Shown: piece by piece, positions 1 through 11,256 of the stretch | How the letters are laid out: every line of letters starts with the position of its first letter | How positions within the stretch are numbered: the first letter of the stretch is position 1 | Source of the DNA: Carya illinoinensis | Taxonomy: Eukaryota; Streptophyta; Magnoliopsida; Fagales; Juglandaceae | DNA: 64,000 bases | NCBI RefSeq assembly: GCF_018687715.1 | Contig: NC_056765.1 | Coordinates: 496,001 to 560,000, forward strand | Direction of reading: 5' to 3' | Program-made: the position numbers and the translations under genes | Notes under the pieces: model-generated | The model's input: only the letters and a program-made list of their open reading frames with translations | What the model was told of the DNA's origin: nothing | Database searches by the model: none

Positions 1-170
1 TCGAGATTTTTTTTTTTTTTTTATTCTTTGTTCGAGCTTGACTCGATAAACTGAACTCTCAACTCGAGCTCGTCTTACAAATGAGTTCGAGTTGAACCGA
101 GCTCAAGCTCGTCTCACAAATGAGTTCGAGTCGAGCCGAGCTCGAGCTTGAGCTTGATTTGTTTTTTTTT
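1..170. repeat. Array of short CTCGAG/GAGCTC-type inverted repeats
   Basis: The first 170 bases are dense in overlapping self-complementary words (CTCGAG, GAGCTC, GAGTTCGAG), with a sub-repeat around CTCGTCTYACAAATGAGTTCGAGT seen twice at about 70-100 and 108-133. Two better-defined hAT-like elements in this window have comparable motif-dense subterminal zones, so this may be one end of another such element cut by the window edge. No terminus or target duplication is visible, so the class is inference. Confidence 0.4.
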
Positions 171-532
171 TTTTTTTGGAATAAGACTTAATAATTAATA
201 AGTTAAATAAAAAAAAAAAAGAATTAATATTGAATTTCTACAACTAATAAGTAGAACCTCTACTAAATTATAAAATTTTAAAAAATTTGTAAATAATTAA
301 TATCTAATTAGTTGATATTTATCCAAAATAACAATATATTATATGCCTACATATATTATTAATACATACACTTAATATGATAGCATATATCTATTTCATA
401 TATGGTTCCCATATACTAGTATATGAAATTATTAAATTTACAGCCCTAGTTATGGCCTAAATTTCTTTTGCAGTAGAAAATGAGATTTTGGTAGTTTAGC
501 AGCGGTACATCTTATTCATCTTTTTGTTTCAG
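171..532. other. AT-rich non-coding stretch upstream of the YAE1-like exons
   Basis: Very AT-rich with A and T runs and no open frame that fits the downstream gene. It ends in a pyrimidine-rich tract and AG at 531-532, read as the 3' splice site of the next gene. It is probably the end of an intron, so the missing first exon would lie left of the window. Confidence 0.4.
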
Positions 533-1338
533 ATTGTCTTGGGGATGATTTGCAGGATGGAGATGGACCTATTTGGGACAGTTCTGGAGATGAGTTGAAT
601 GATTCATCTGAATTGGACAGGGAATGGCAGAGGAGACGTGACCAACATCATACAGTAGTTGCCTAACTATAGTTGGTTTTCATCGTCTGTTATCCAAATT
701 TAGCCTGTACATTTGATTAAATGCTTTTGTGAATTAGTTATTTTTATTTGTTAATGATTTTTTCAGCATGGATATCGGGAAGGTATCACTGCAGGGAAAG
801 AAGCTTCTGCACAAGGAGGATTTAACATTGGTTTTAAGCAATCGGTCCTTGTTGGGTACAACTGGGGTGTTGTAAGAGGTGTTACTAGGTAAAACCGGGG
901 GAAGGGGAGGGATGGGGAAAAGCTAACGTTTTCTGTTATCTAGTTTGCAGAGAAAACATCAAATTACTTGAGATTGTCTCAGACTTAATAATTTCTTTTA
1001 CTTTTGGCCATCTGCAACATGTATGAAGTGCATTGTCTTTCCTCCCAGATGAGTTGAAAGAAAGGCTAATTGGAACGCAAGAAAAGAGAAATGAATTCCG
1101 GGACTTGTATGAATCTGTTCATTCTCTCTCAACGGCGGACGCACTTCGGATGTTCAATGATGATCTAACGGCCAAAAAAGCTCTGGAACAAAGGGAAACT
1201 GCAGAGGTTAGTTCTCATTTAGCAGGCCCGCAGGAGCAAAGTTTAGGCTCTGGTCGTCTAGATAATTACATGGGAGAGCTCCAATTACTTCTTCCAGACT
1301 CTCCTGCCCTCAGAGTACATTTTCGTAGAGATGAGTAG
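533..1338 (+). CDS. YAE1-domain protein, 5'-partial, three exons visible
   Basis: Exons are at 533-654, 767-888 and 1029-1338 (stop TAG), about 185 residues. All junctions keep frame: 654|GTAGTT to TTTCAG|767 is phase 0, and 888|GTAAAA to GAAG|1029 completes a Ser codon. The first visible exon is acidic (GDDLQDGDGPIWDSSGDEL) and ends in a DREWQRR motif. The second carries the glycine-spaced Yae1 signature, with GYREGITAGKEA followed by GFNIGFKQ. The third starts with a conserved LPDELKERL segment. In yeast, Yae1 with Lto1 adapts the cytosolic Fe-S targeting machinery to the ABC protein Rli1/ABCE1; the same role is inferred here. The first visible exon begins with two bases of a split codon and has no in-frame ATG, so the start codon lies upstream. 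The gene converges with the calmodulin-binding gene. Confidence 0.85.
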
Positions 1339-2338
1339 ATGCTGATGTAACTTTGGTACCATTAGTTCCTGTTTTTTAGACAAAAATGAAAAAGAAAAAA
1401 ACGGTGGTTTTTAAAATTATTTGTGGTTTTTTGACACTCATGCTCAAGTGTCGCTCTTGTATATGTCTAGTGTACTTAGGTTATGCCTATTTATTTTACC
1501 GATAAAAGGAATTATTTGCGATGTTTTTTATAATAACTTGATGCTCTAGAGAGACTAACATTGATAAATATTGATATGCTTTGGCATGAGATGCTTAAAA
1601 AATGAATAGCTTGTTTTACTCGCAAACGATTGTTGTCTAATATGCTGAACCGTCATCCATTGTTGTTGGTTGCATAACACAGTTCTTACTTGCTCCTTGA
1701 AATGCATAGACGTATGACATGGACATCGGTGAATTTAGTATAAACTTGGCTGATAAGTACTCGTACATGACATTAGAGAAAGCAACTAGAGTTCATAACC
1801 AACTGGACGTGCAAAGGTTCAGTTTGTGCATTACAAAGAAAGGAAAATTAGTGGGAGCACAAACTGTCATGCCATTAAAATTTCTTACATAAGCAGTGAT
1901 CTTTAATGACATGGCATATTATATGATGATGAGATGGAAGTACCACGTGTACATATTCCGGATTACCCTACAATTACACGCAAATAAATCAAAAACCTTA
2001 AGTAATAATGTCACTACACACCATTATTGAAGCGGAAACTAAAATTTCAGCCACACAGCTCAAGAGAAGCCACTCCACTGTCTACACCTCAATCTCCATT
2101 TGAACATCAGTTCGTCATTGGATCAGAATGCTTTCTCCGTAAATACCTTTTAACATCTACAGAACACGCAATCTACTCACGGCGACATGTTAATACTTTT
2201 TAAACTGCTTTCTCTTCATTATCGCCTGCAGAGATCGCAAAATAGACTTTTGTTATGATTGTTTAAATTCAAAATTAGGGAACGATAGAAAGAATGATAT
2301 TGACAATGGAGTTTCTAGATTTACATCAGCAAGTGCTT
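1339..2338. other. Convergent intergenic region with both 3' UTRs
   Basis: There is no supported coding frame. The left part should hold the 3' UTR of the YAE1-like gene and the right part (roughly 2040-2338) that of the minus-strand calmodulin-binding gene. Base composition is less extreme than in the transposon-rich regions, and I see no repeat shared with the rest of the window. Confidence 0.5.
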
Positions 2339-4702
2339 TCAGCTACATGCTTGCATTGGCCTTGCATGAACAAAAGCTGTTGTATTCCTCAATTGGGGTT
2401 CGTATTTGGATGTCGGCATGACTGTTTCAAAAGCTTGAACGAGTAGCGCCACCTTCCTCTTCCTGGCTGGAGCGAGCTGGGTAACAGCCTGTTGAAGGTG
2501 GTAATCAAGCATCCACTCCTCTGCATTTTTCCTTTCATCCATCATTTGATGCCTTAGATCAACCTTTTCTGCTTCTGGATCAGGAGCCAAAGGCAGATAG
2601 TTTGGTTCTCGCGGGTTGAAGTTCCTCGATTCCTCCTCATCCTTGATACGCTTCTTGCATCTAGTTGTCCGTTTCTGATTGTCGCAGAAGTTGGGCGGTT
2701 GTTGGGTGGACTCTCTAGCACCAGGGAAGAATGTTGTCTCCATCTCTGGCCTGGTACTACCACTGGCTATTGTCGATGCATCTTCTGCATCTGATTCAGT
2801 GTTGTCTTCCAGTTCCATTTTGTCAACTTCTACTCTCTCTTCAGCTGAATTGAATTTATTTATCCTTGTATTGGTTTGACTCCCATCATCCTTTGAACTT
2901 GAGTTTTTGAAACTATTTGATTTACTTTGGCCTTTCTCGAGGTTTTGGTCTTCAAGAACATTGGAGCTCTCAGAGTGCCCCTCAGACAGATTATTTTGAG
3001 TCTCATCGGTAAAGCTATCATCATCAATCTGTTCACTTGAATTCGAGTCTTTGGTTGCATGCTCTCTATCTTCCGTTTCATCTCCATCATCTTGGAGAGT
3101 TGGATGGGTCTGCTCATCATTTAAAGCTCCATCCGTCGTTTTGGTGGTGCAATTGGCTTCATCGTCTCTCAGTACATCAGCCAAAATCACTTCATTGCAG
3201 CTACTAACAACGTCATCTGATTTAATCACAAATTCGTTATGAAAATCAGATTCATCATCGGTCATGCTTGAATAATCGGCTTCACTATCTTGCTCTGACT
3301 CAGTAAAATGCCCCTCCTCCCACTCCATATCAGTAACTTCAGAACCATCCCATTCCCCTTCAAAGTCACTGCCAGTGTAGAAGGTTTCCGTGGTTGTTTT
3401 TCCTTGAGAAAAGCGAGGTAGAAAGTATTCATCTCCATCTTCTAATTGTTCTCTAGGAAAGCTCTCCGTGGCGTTGATTTCTGCAGCAGTCATACTACCG
3501 CACTGCTCGAGATTTTCCTCAAAATCATCCTCAGATTGTGCTGACCCTTCAGATAGGGTCCCTTCAACTTGTTTATCCCTGTATTCTCCCACTGCTTCAT
3601 CACCCCAATCAACCGAAGACATGGTAACAATCTGACCCTCGACATTTCTAGCGACATCAAGTATTTCCACTTTATCTCCATGTGTCCCTTCTCCCATTGC
3701 TTTAGTGCTGTTGTCGTTACTTTTGGCATAGATTTCAATGAAAAAATCTCTGCCCACATCTTGTAACAAAGGAGGCCAGTCCAAATTTCCAAAATCAGCT
3801 TCTTTGTGTGCAGGCGTGCCCTCAAAGATCAACTTTGGAGTAACGATTCCTTCCGCTTCTACGCTAGACGGCTTTGCTCCTCGTGGGCTTAAAGCTTCTA
3901 TTTTTATACTCTTATGGGTCTTCAACAAACGTCTCCTTGCTGACAAGAAACACTTCAATGGCGGCAAAGGAGAGTGACGATGACCGTTCAGAGAACAATA
4001 TGTGTAGGTGCAAACCTTCATTACTGAAGTTCGTTCAGATTCAGTTGCCCCAGGACTAAGCATAAGATATGCTGGGAACTTCGAGTCCTTTAGTGTCGAA
4101 GAACAGGTTGCCCTCTGTGCATTCATATCTGCACAAAGAGCAACTCTGGAAGACTTTCTAGCCGAAGCTCTTGCCGGCTTGAAACTAGGGGTCTTTGTCA
4201 AAGTCCTCACCAGCTTCAAACTAGAGGTCCTTGTTAAAGCTCTTGCTGGTTTATTACCAGAAGCAGAGCCAAGTTTTGTATTGCAAGAGCTTCTTCTACT
4301 CGTATTCTTGCTTTTAAAACCAGTTTGAGTATTTCTAAGACTCACCTGAGACTGCTCCTTCCTTGCATCAAAACAGCTGGTGGACTTCATATAATTTGGT
4401 GACCCCTCAGATGCCTTGATCAGAGGTTGCTGCTTCTGTGGGATTGCTGCGGTGGCTGGAAAGCCAATAGGCGGCGGCTTTCTGGTCTGCGATAAGTGCC
4501 TTCTCCTGGGCGATGATCTCAAACTCTCAATATCTGAGAGTTTGATTGACCTTGTTTTCTTCATCTTTTTCTTCAAATCAACTCCTCTGTTTTTGCCATC
4601 CTGGTATTTAGGAGGAGATGGTTTCAGGTTTGCCAACAACTTGTCAGACTTAACATGATCAGCTTGGATTCCAAGCTTGTTGGGTACCTTTCTTTGGACC
4701 AT
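2339..4702 (-). CDS. Plant calmodulin-binding-domain protein (PCBP-like), 787 aa, single exon
   Basis: The ORF is continuous and ends at 2339. I place the start at 4702 (MVQRKVPNKLG), because this family typically opens with MVQRK; the frame stays open to 5002, but the extra 100 residues look like translated leader. A basic N-terminal part holds KKKMKKTRSIKLSD and SLRSSPRRR (about 45-70). Three 12-residue Thr/Ser/Arg-rich repeats follow at about 151-186. A conserved segment, CTYTYCSLNGHRH then LPPLKCFLSARRRLL, lies at about 231-260, then a long acidic low-complexity middle rich in Asp, Glu and Ser. The C-terminus (about 690-780) is the plant calmodulin-binding domain, with DERKNAEEWMLDY and LAPARKRKVALLVQAFE, a basic amphipathic helix fit for Ca2+/calmodulin. 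The family links Ca2+ signals to stress responses; the exact role here is unknown. No damage is seen. Confidence 0.88.
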   Translation of the reverse strand: MVQRKVPNKLGIQADHVKSDKLLANLKPSPPKYQDGKNRGVDLKKKMKKTRSIKLSDIESLRSSPRRRHLSQTRKPPPIGFPATAAIPQKQQPLIKASEGSPNYMKSTSCFDARKEQSQVSLRNTQTGFKSKNTSRRSSCNTKLGSASGNKPARALTRTSSLKLVRTLTKTPSFKPARASARKSSRVALCADMNAQRATCSSTLKDSKFPAYLMLSPGATESERTSVMKVCTYTYCSLNGHRHSPLPPLKCFLSARRRLLKTHKSIKIEALSPRGAKPSSVEAEGIVTPKLIFEGTPAHKEADFGNLDWPPLLQDVGRDFFIEIYAKSNDNSTKAMGEGTHGDKVEILDVARNVEGQIVTMSSVDWGDEAVGEYRDKQVEGTLSEGSAQSEDDFEENLEQCGSMTAAEINATESFPREQLEDGDEYFLPRFSQGKTTTETFYTGSDFEGEWDGSEVTDMEWEEGHFTESEQDSEADYSSMTDDESDFHNEFVIKSDDVVSSCNEVILADVLRDDEANCTTKTTDGALNDEQTHPTLQDDGDETEDREHATKDSNSSEQIDDDSFTDETQNNLSEGHSESSNVLEDQNLEKGQSKSNSFKNSSSKDDGSQTNTRINKFNSAEERVEVDKMELEDNTESDAEDASTIASGSTRPEMETTFFPGARESTQQPPNFCDNQKRTTRCKKRIKDEEESRNFNPREPNYLPLAPDPEAEKVDLRHQMMDERKNAEEWMLDYHLQQAVTQLAPARKRKVALLVQAFETVMPTSKYEPQLRNTTAFVHARPMQACS

Positions 4703-5824
4703 TTTCGGAGCAAAAGCTACAGGAGAAACATAGTGAATTTGAAATGGGTTTTCTTCCCCGTGGCCAATATGCAATTCAAGCCAAGGAAGCAAGGTAAGGT
4801 CTCTTGTGGTTTCCTTTGATATGAAACTTGCACAAGGAAAAAAGTGAATTCTTGAAACCCAAACAAGAAGAAAAGATTCTTCTTCTTGGTTTGGTTTTAC
4901 TTTGGTCTGCAGTCGGTGGTCCTTTTGTTGATTTTCAAATGTGATTTGGCAGATGAAATTTGAATAAGGCTGAGATATGTGTTTGATGCTGACCTGCACC
5001 AACAGGTATGTTTAGGGCCCTTTGTTTAGGCATTTTCTGAAATGAATTATTTCACTAGTGACATTTGACACAGTCTTACTTCTTGTTTCTTTAGCGGTGA
5101 TTGTATACTCTAATCCACTATATTCTACATGGACAGCAATAGCCCCTCATTTTCTGGATAAGGAAAATCAGTTGGGTGATGGATAATACTCATGTTAAAG
5201 CATTGATAAACCCATATTACTTCGACTTTGAGTCTTTATTTATTCCCTTTTAATTTCTCTAACTGTGTATGCCCTCAATGTTTCTATACAATAAAACTTG
5301 CTTCTTGATGAGTTTGAAGGCTTGAATGGAAGGGTCGTTCTATTAAATTGATAGTAGCTGTTTGGCAGATAATTTAATGGCAATGGCTTGGATGAGCCCC
5401 AAGGGGACTGATTTTTACAGTGATTCTTTAATTCTCATAGTTCATAGGCATCCAACAGGACTAGTGAGTTTGCAAACTAACACATATAATTTGGTGTGAT
5501 AGGTTTTGTATGACATCCATTCTCCTTAATGTCAAAGTGTTTAGGTGCAGCTTAAGCTGATAATTAAAATGTCAATGTTGGTTTTTGTGCATACTTTATC
5601 TTGAAAGTGAAGACTTCAGGAAAAGGGTCTTTAATATCTTTCAGAGTAGTTAAAGGATATGATGCTTAAAACTTTAACCATTACTTTTGAAAAAATTGTT
5701 GGGATTAAGAAAGTGGGCAATTATTTTTGGTTTATTAGATATATGTAATGTTGAATGAAATCAGAAAGTAATAGAGATTGGGCGGTAGCACTTTACAAAA
5801 GACAAGCGAATGGTCGGCTATAAT
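4703..5824. other. 5' leader of the calmodulin-binding gene and upstream intergenic DNA
   Basis: On the minus strand the frame stays open for 100 codons upstream of the chosen start, without family-like sequence. A plausible 3' splice site (TTGGTGCAG, exon starting at 4993) suggests a leader intron. Beyond 5000 the DNA is non-coding and only moderately AT-rich; the promoter is presumably here, but I cannot place a TATA box with confidence. Confidence 0.4.
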
Positions 5825-8404
5825 GGCATTTTATGCTGCAGACGCTCCTCTTCTCTATATCCAATGAAAAGCATCTTGCTACAGAGATTAAAATTCAAAC
5901 ATTGGCCCACTCTTAGGACATGCCACCCTCCAATGCCTACGCTTAATTCAAAACATTTGAATTTTTCTTCTCACTTCTAATGGGATTGGAAAATTCTATA
6001 CATCATACCAACATCCTACTAAATAAGATGTGATACATTTATTATCATTGAATGATCATTTATTATATACTTCTTTATCATCAAATGGTGATAAATTCAC
6101 CAGACCATATATAGTAAGATTCAAGTGTGGTATATAGCATTACTCGTTTCAACCATAACAACTATATCATTTCTGGATAATAAGAAATTTGAATTATAAC
6201 ATTGATTCACACACAATTAATCATTTTTTAAAAAGTTGACAACTTAAAATTACTACAAGTTAGTCTTTTAATAAAAAAAAATTAAATTAAATTAGAAGCT
6301 AGCATGCATTAATCGGGTGTTTGTTAACTTTCAATAAGGACATATGAATCTATCTTTAGAGGCAATTTAACAACAAATCTAATTTGTTGTTTAAATGAAA
6401 GATTTTGAATTTTTTTGGATCAATTAATTTATTATTTGACTTGATATATAATCTACCAAATTTGATAGACTTTGCATCTCAAAGCAAGCAGAAAATAAGG
6501 GATAGGACTTGGTATCTTTCCACTTCTTTTTTTTTTTTTTTTTTAATTTAAAAAAAAAAACTTTTAGATGACTAATTTTAATAAGAGTTCTTCTACTCAG
6601 CAGCTCTACATTACACACTTACTGACATGGATTTTTATTTTTTTGTATCTTTTTATCTTTTTTTCCTTCAGCAAATATATAGTGTAGAGTTGCTGAGTAT
6701 AATTTTTTTTCGAATAATTAAGCACCGCTTCTATTTCCTCTATATTCATTAAAAATAGGTCCCATATTTAGAATAGATTTCAAGATTTTAAATTGATGGA
6801 AAATAAATAAATTTAATTCTTGAACAAAAAAGATATCTTGATTTCCAAGCTAGCTTGTGTCATTGGGATGGTTATACCCTGCGCCGGAAGGAAACATGCT
6901 CCTGATACTTCAACTCTCCTTACTCTTTTTACACACGTAACTGTAAAAGATACATTAATCATATAGGATGATCAGAATGTCCTTCTTGATAAATTAAAAT
7001 CTTATTGGGAATGTGCATTTTCTTTGAAGCATAAGATCAAATCAGGAATGACCAACAAACTTCTTTGCACCAACATATTATAAAAAGTAGTCTTCTTTAC
7101 TGAAAATTATTAAGCAATATACACTTCTGTAGTTGAATTTGGTACAAGTTTTATAGCCACAATTATGACTTATGAGAACATGCAAGTGGATACCTTCCAG
7201 GCTTTTCAGCTCATCCACTAATCACCAATTATGGCATTTTTGTGCTTGGATTTAGGACACAAATCCCAAAAAACTAGGATTTGGTACATGAGTGAAACGA
7301 AAATTGTTCTTATAAATTATGAAAAGGATAAAATAATACTTTTTTAGTTTTTATAGAAAACTACTAGATACAATTGTTATTGGAATGATAAAATGTAACC
7401 ATAGGCTATTCATTTGAATTTTGAAAAAGTATAATAATAATTTTTAAATAAAAACAATATTAGTTTAAAAAAGTATTATTCAGTATGATTCATTATTATG
7501 AGAAATAATTGGAAGAAATTTTTTATTTTTAAACAATATCGTATAATAATGAAATTTTATTCTTTAAATTTAAAGGCAATATTTTATTTTTGAACTTAAA
7601 TATAATATTATTATTTTTTTTAAAAACTTGGAATTGCAATATCGATCTTAGAAATAAAAGCAAGTTCTTACCAAAACAATTTTTAAAAGGATAAAAAGTG
7701 TTATTAATTACTTTAATAATAATTTAAAAAATGCATTTCAAATAGATTAATTAAAGGCCAATTATAAATTGCTGCATAAATTAGAACCTAAAAATAATAA
7801 TTGCATTTTGTAAAATGAAAATGTTACTAATCCAATGACAATGATTTATTTTTACGAATTACTATGAAAAATAATATGAAGATAATTGTTATTCTTTTTA
7901 AATAATATTATATACGAAAAATAGAATTATTTTTAAATCTAAGAGAAAATATAATAAAATCTTAAGTTGTTCCAAAAGTTCAATAAACAAAAATCTTTCA
8001 ATTTAGATTATTTGTAAGTTCATTATTATTATTATACTCTAATTAATATTATAATAATAAAAATTTTAATCATATTTTTAATGATGAATTAGAGGGTAAA
8101 AATGTAATTATGGTAGTGTAAACGCAAACAAAATCTACCATTCAGGAGGCTATTACCTCTTTTAGTGTAGAACTACAATAGATATTATAAAAGAAATTTT
8201 ATTAATATTCTTTATTTGCGAGAGAGGAATGCCATAAATGATTAAAAAAAGAGATTACATAAATCCCAAAAATTAAAGCCTTCTAAAATTATAATCATTC
8301 TAAAATGCTTAACACCATTACAAAGCAGTAGCTACATGGAAAAATAAGTATTATATTAACTAAATAACAACATCTAATGTCAAAATTGAGGTCAATAAGC
8401 CTGA

Positions 8405-8805
8405 TTGTTTTTTTTTTTTCCTTCCATAAGAGGAACGGTACCCCCAATTTTATTGATAACCCTCACTTATAGCGGATGAATACTTTTTACAAGTGAGGAA
8501 AAAACTTTGGGAGTTATATTAATCTCAAAACCAAAGGTCTTGCAAGAACCATATAGTCTTAGAAACTATTAATCCATACATTAATACTTCTTTTTCTCTG
8601 TATCATAATCTATACAATACTTATTTCGAACTATTTATCATAACAAAAAAGTATAAAACTAGTGTTCAAAGAGAGGGAATCCTGCATGATCCAAAAGATA
8701 AATGCATTATAAGTGTTTTGGTAAGTGAAAAACTGAGTAAAAACAGAAATGCAATACCAGTAACTCTTAAGTTTGCTATAGCATTGGCCAAACTATTCTA
8801 TTCTT

Positions 8806-8806
<1 letters not shown>
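8405..8806 (-). mobile_element. 3' end of a LINE-type retrotransposon
   Basis: On the plus strand it begins with a T-run (8408-8421), the complement of a poly(A) tail. Reading leftward on the minus strand from about 8800 gives NSLANAIANLRVTG and then a hydrophobic tail to a stop, resembling the end of a plant LINE RNase H domain (ADxLAN-type motif). Related copies lie at about 63577-64000 (in copy B), 12515-12759 and 26130-26371. All are 5'-truncated and non-functional. The LINE assignment rests on this short motif plus the poly(A) end. Confidence 0.5.
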
Positions 8807-8844
<38 letters not shown>

Positions 8845-9022
8845 TTCCATGGGTGTCCGGGCCAGATTACCCGCATCTTGACTAATCCCAAATGGCTCTA
8901 AAGTTAATGGCCAGGTAAATCTCCAGTGGCCCTAAGGAAATTCAAATTGGTGACCTTGGGGAGCAAACGCAAGGCCTGACCAACTGGGCTACCCCTCAGG
9001 GTTCCAAACTATTCTATTCTTT
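8788..9022 (-). mobile_element. tRNA-derived SINE with 19-bp target-site duplication
   Basis: The body is 8807-9003 (197 bp). It is flanked by perfect direct repeats CCAAACTATTCTATTCTTT at 8788-8806 and 9004-9022. On the minus strand it starts AACCCTGAGGGG, has a pol III A-box-like TAGCCCAGTTGGTCAGG and a weaker B-box-like CACCAATTTGAATTTCC, and ends in an (AT)n tail (plus-strand 8807-8841). The paralogous site at about 63928-63950 carries a single copy of the target, so that is the empty site. Insertion therefore followed the block duplication, or B lost the element precisely. Confidence 0.85.
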
Positions 9023-9844
9023 GTAAGAGTGAATCTATCTCCTCTATTTATTCTAAATTAAGTTTGCAAATGATAGCATAATAATTAACCATATTTCAAA
9101 ACAGAATCATATGGCAAGAAAAACCATAAACAAACTTACCCGATGATTTCTAACGACACATCCACAACTAGCCATGCGGCCAGGATTCACTTTTGAAGTC
9201 CCATCAATGTAATCGAATTAGCAAGCATTTAGACGGAAGTTGTGCAACGGAAGCAAGGGAGGTCTCACATGATCTAGCAGCTCCCAAATTTACCAAACCA
9301 TCTCCCAAACCATTCTCTTCACATGATCTGGTATAGGGGTGTTCATCCGGGTTCCAACCCGGGAATCCGGGTAGACCCAAACCGGAACCCGGATTTCAAA
9401 TCCGGGCCGGAACCCGGACTGGGTTAGCCCGGGTCAGAAATGGGCCGGAACCCGGATAAATCCGGATTTTTCAAAACCCGGATTCCGGGTTCCGGATTAA
9501 ACCCGGATTATTTTTTTTTTTTTTTAAGCCCATATATAAAAACTTAAGTGTATATCCAATATTTTCACATGTGGCTCTGATTTTTTTATAAAAAACAAAA
9601 GAATAAATTTGATTGTCTTTAGAGGATGAAAAATATCAACTACTATATCAGAGTTCCACTTAATTTGCCTCTAATAAAACTGCATGTAAAACCAAAAAAA
9701 AATTCCAATATTCTTCTATGCAAAGTATGCATGCATTACAATACAATCCATTGCATATTATATTATTTGTTATTTATACATTACATTACAAAATACTAAA
9801 TTTCAATATATGAAATACAAAATCAGTGATTTAATTTCCATATT

Positions 9845-10015
9845 ATCAAACATGTAGGCCAATGCTAATGCAGCCATGAAGCGTGCCATTTTTGATACTG
9901 ATGAAGAACAAAGATGAACTAAGGCAGGAACTCCCCCTTCTTCCACTATATGGAGTGCATTACCAGGATTGAAAGCAAGGTTCCACACAGCTCCTGCAGC
10001 TGTTTCATGGACATC
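9845..10015 (-). pseudogene. Captured exon fragment of an ARABIDILLO-like armadillo-repeat gene
   Basis: Fifty-seven codons are open on the minus strand. They start just after an intron-like TTTTCCTTCCAG and read DVHETAAGAVWNLAFNPGN, then HIVEEGGVPALVHLCSSS and ARFMAALALAYMFD. This is one armadillo-repeat stretch characteristic of plant ARABIDILLO F-box/Arm proteins, which promote lateral root branching. It stops matching after AYMFD and runs into unrelated AT-rich sequence, and no F-box, LRR or other Arm exons are nearby. It lies wholly inside the hAT-like element, so capture of a genomic piece (an intron edge is retained) is the best reading. The exon has no stop or frameshift, so capture may be fairly recent or the piece may be transcribed. 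Confidence 0.8.
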
Positions 10016-11211
10016 CTGGAAGGAAAATATCAATTAAGCCAAATTTATGCCATACTAGTTCTTAAAGAAGAGGTTAAAAAGCATCTGCTGTCTTCCTCTC
10101 TCCCTCAGATATAGTATGTGTGGCCTCTCTCTCTCTCTCTCTCTCATGTCAAAACACAAACAACGTCTAGCTTTTGCAGAAGCAAAAAATGGGGACTTGA
10201 ATATCCCATATCATGAGCATTATTGAACACTTTATGTCACCATAATTGACATGTTCAACAGATATATACATGATTTATATAAGATATACTCTAATACCCA
10301 ATGCACAAAAAGAAAAAAAAAATCAAAATCAACAAACAGATTTCTTCCTATATAAGATATTTCCTATATAAAATCAAAATCAACAACATAGTTATGCGAA
10401 ATATCTTTCATAACTCTGGAGTTCCATTCCTAAAAGGATTCAGAGTTATCATGATTGACATATCCAAATACAAACTGTTTTGATAAAATCCACTCGGCAT
10501 ATCCAAATATCCTCTTAAACCCAACAAAACCAACATCTTCAAATTGGTTATTTCGTGTGTTGATTTCATCTAAACCAAATATGATCAGATCTAAAGCTTT
10601 AGGTAAAAAAAAAGCTACTACTGATCAAAGAGCTTTCTTTATTGTTTGGCTCTAGCTAATTATTTATAACCCGTGAAAGCTTAATTATTTATAACCCCAA
10701 AAGATTCGATGGTGGAGTAACAGAGAGTAGATTGTACATGAATAGCAATCAAATGAGCCGCACTCACACACACCTTCAACCAGAAGCTTCACTCATTCAA
10801 ACACTATGACAGTGAGAGCACGAGCTTCACTGAGATTTTCAAGACAGGCAACCACAAACCTGTATACGATATGTAAAACTTTGTCACAACAACAGAATCA
10901 AAGCAGACCCAAATCAACAAAAACGAAGGAACCCTAGATTTGGGCATAAAACACGAAGAAATGAAAACAAAGCAGACCCAAATCAACAAAGTACTCAAAA
11001 GGAAAAAAAACCCTAAAAAAACTACTGCAGATCGAACTTGAACCGAAATGGCTAGCACAGATTCGACCCTAAAAAACCCATAAAAAAAAAGGATACATGC
11101 AGATCTAACGTAAATAGAAGATCTAAAAAACTTGAGAAAAAAAAAACACCCAATGTTTAACAAAAAATAGCAGATCTACATTCTTTGTTAGGTCGGTCGA
11201 TCGATTGATCG

Positions 11212-11214
<3 letters not shown>

Positions 11215-11252
<38 letters not shown>
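11215..11252. repeat. (GA)n microsatellite
   Basis: Nearly uninterrupted GA dinucleotides next to a short CGATCGAT run. On the minus strand this is a TC-rich tract just inside the inferred intron of the captured 5'-UTR-like segment. Confidence 0.9.

Positions 11253-11254
<2 letters not shown>

Positions 11255-11256
<2 letters not shown>

Larger units (their letters stand above)
5825..9325. repeat. Copy A of a ~3.3-kb duplicated intergenic block
   Basis: It aligns collinearly with 45012-45510, 59002-60264 and 62553-64000. Shared landmarks include TTTTATGCTGCAGACG at the left edge, GCCACCCTCCAATGCCTACG, the TATAATCTACCAAA segment near 6450, TATTATTCAGTATGATTC near 7475 and the LINE-derived 3' part after 8100. 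Copy A lacks the CACTA element and the solo LTR that split copy B, but contains a SINE at 8807-9003. Parts are not shared: a segment around 7130-7300 has no match in B, although a piece (7230-7295) recurs at 40331-40391. No gene is visible. Confidence 0.8.

Noticed and set aside
4703..5002. N-terminal 100 residues of the calmodulin-binding frame
   Set aside because: The family starts at MVQRK. The extension shows no conservation-like motif and a possible splice acceptor lies near its start.
8800..8842. (AT)n tract considered as an independent microsatellite
   Set aside because: It lies exactly between the target duplication and the SINE body, so it is better explained as the SINE tail.
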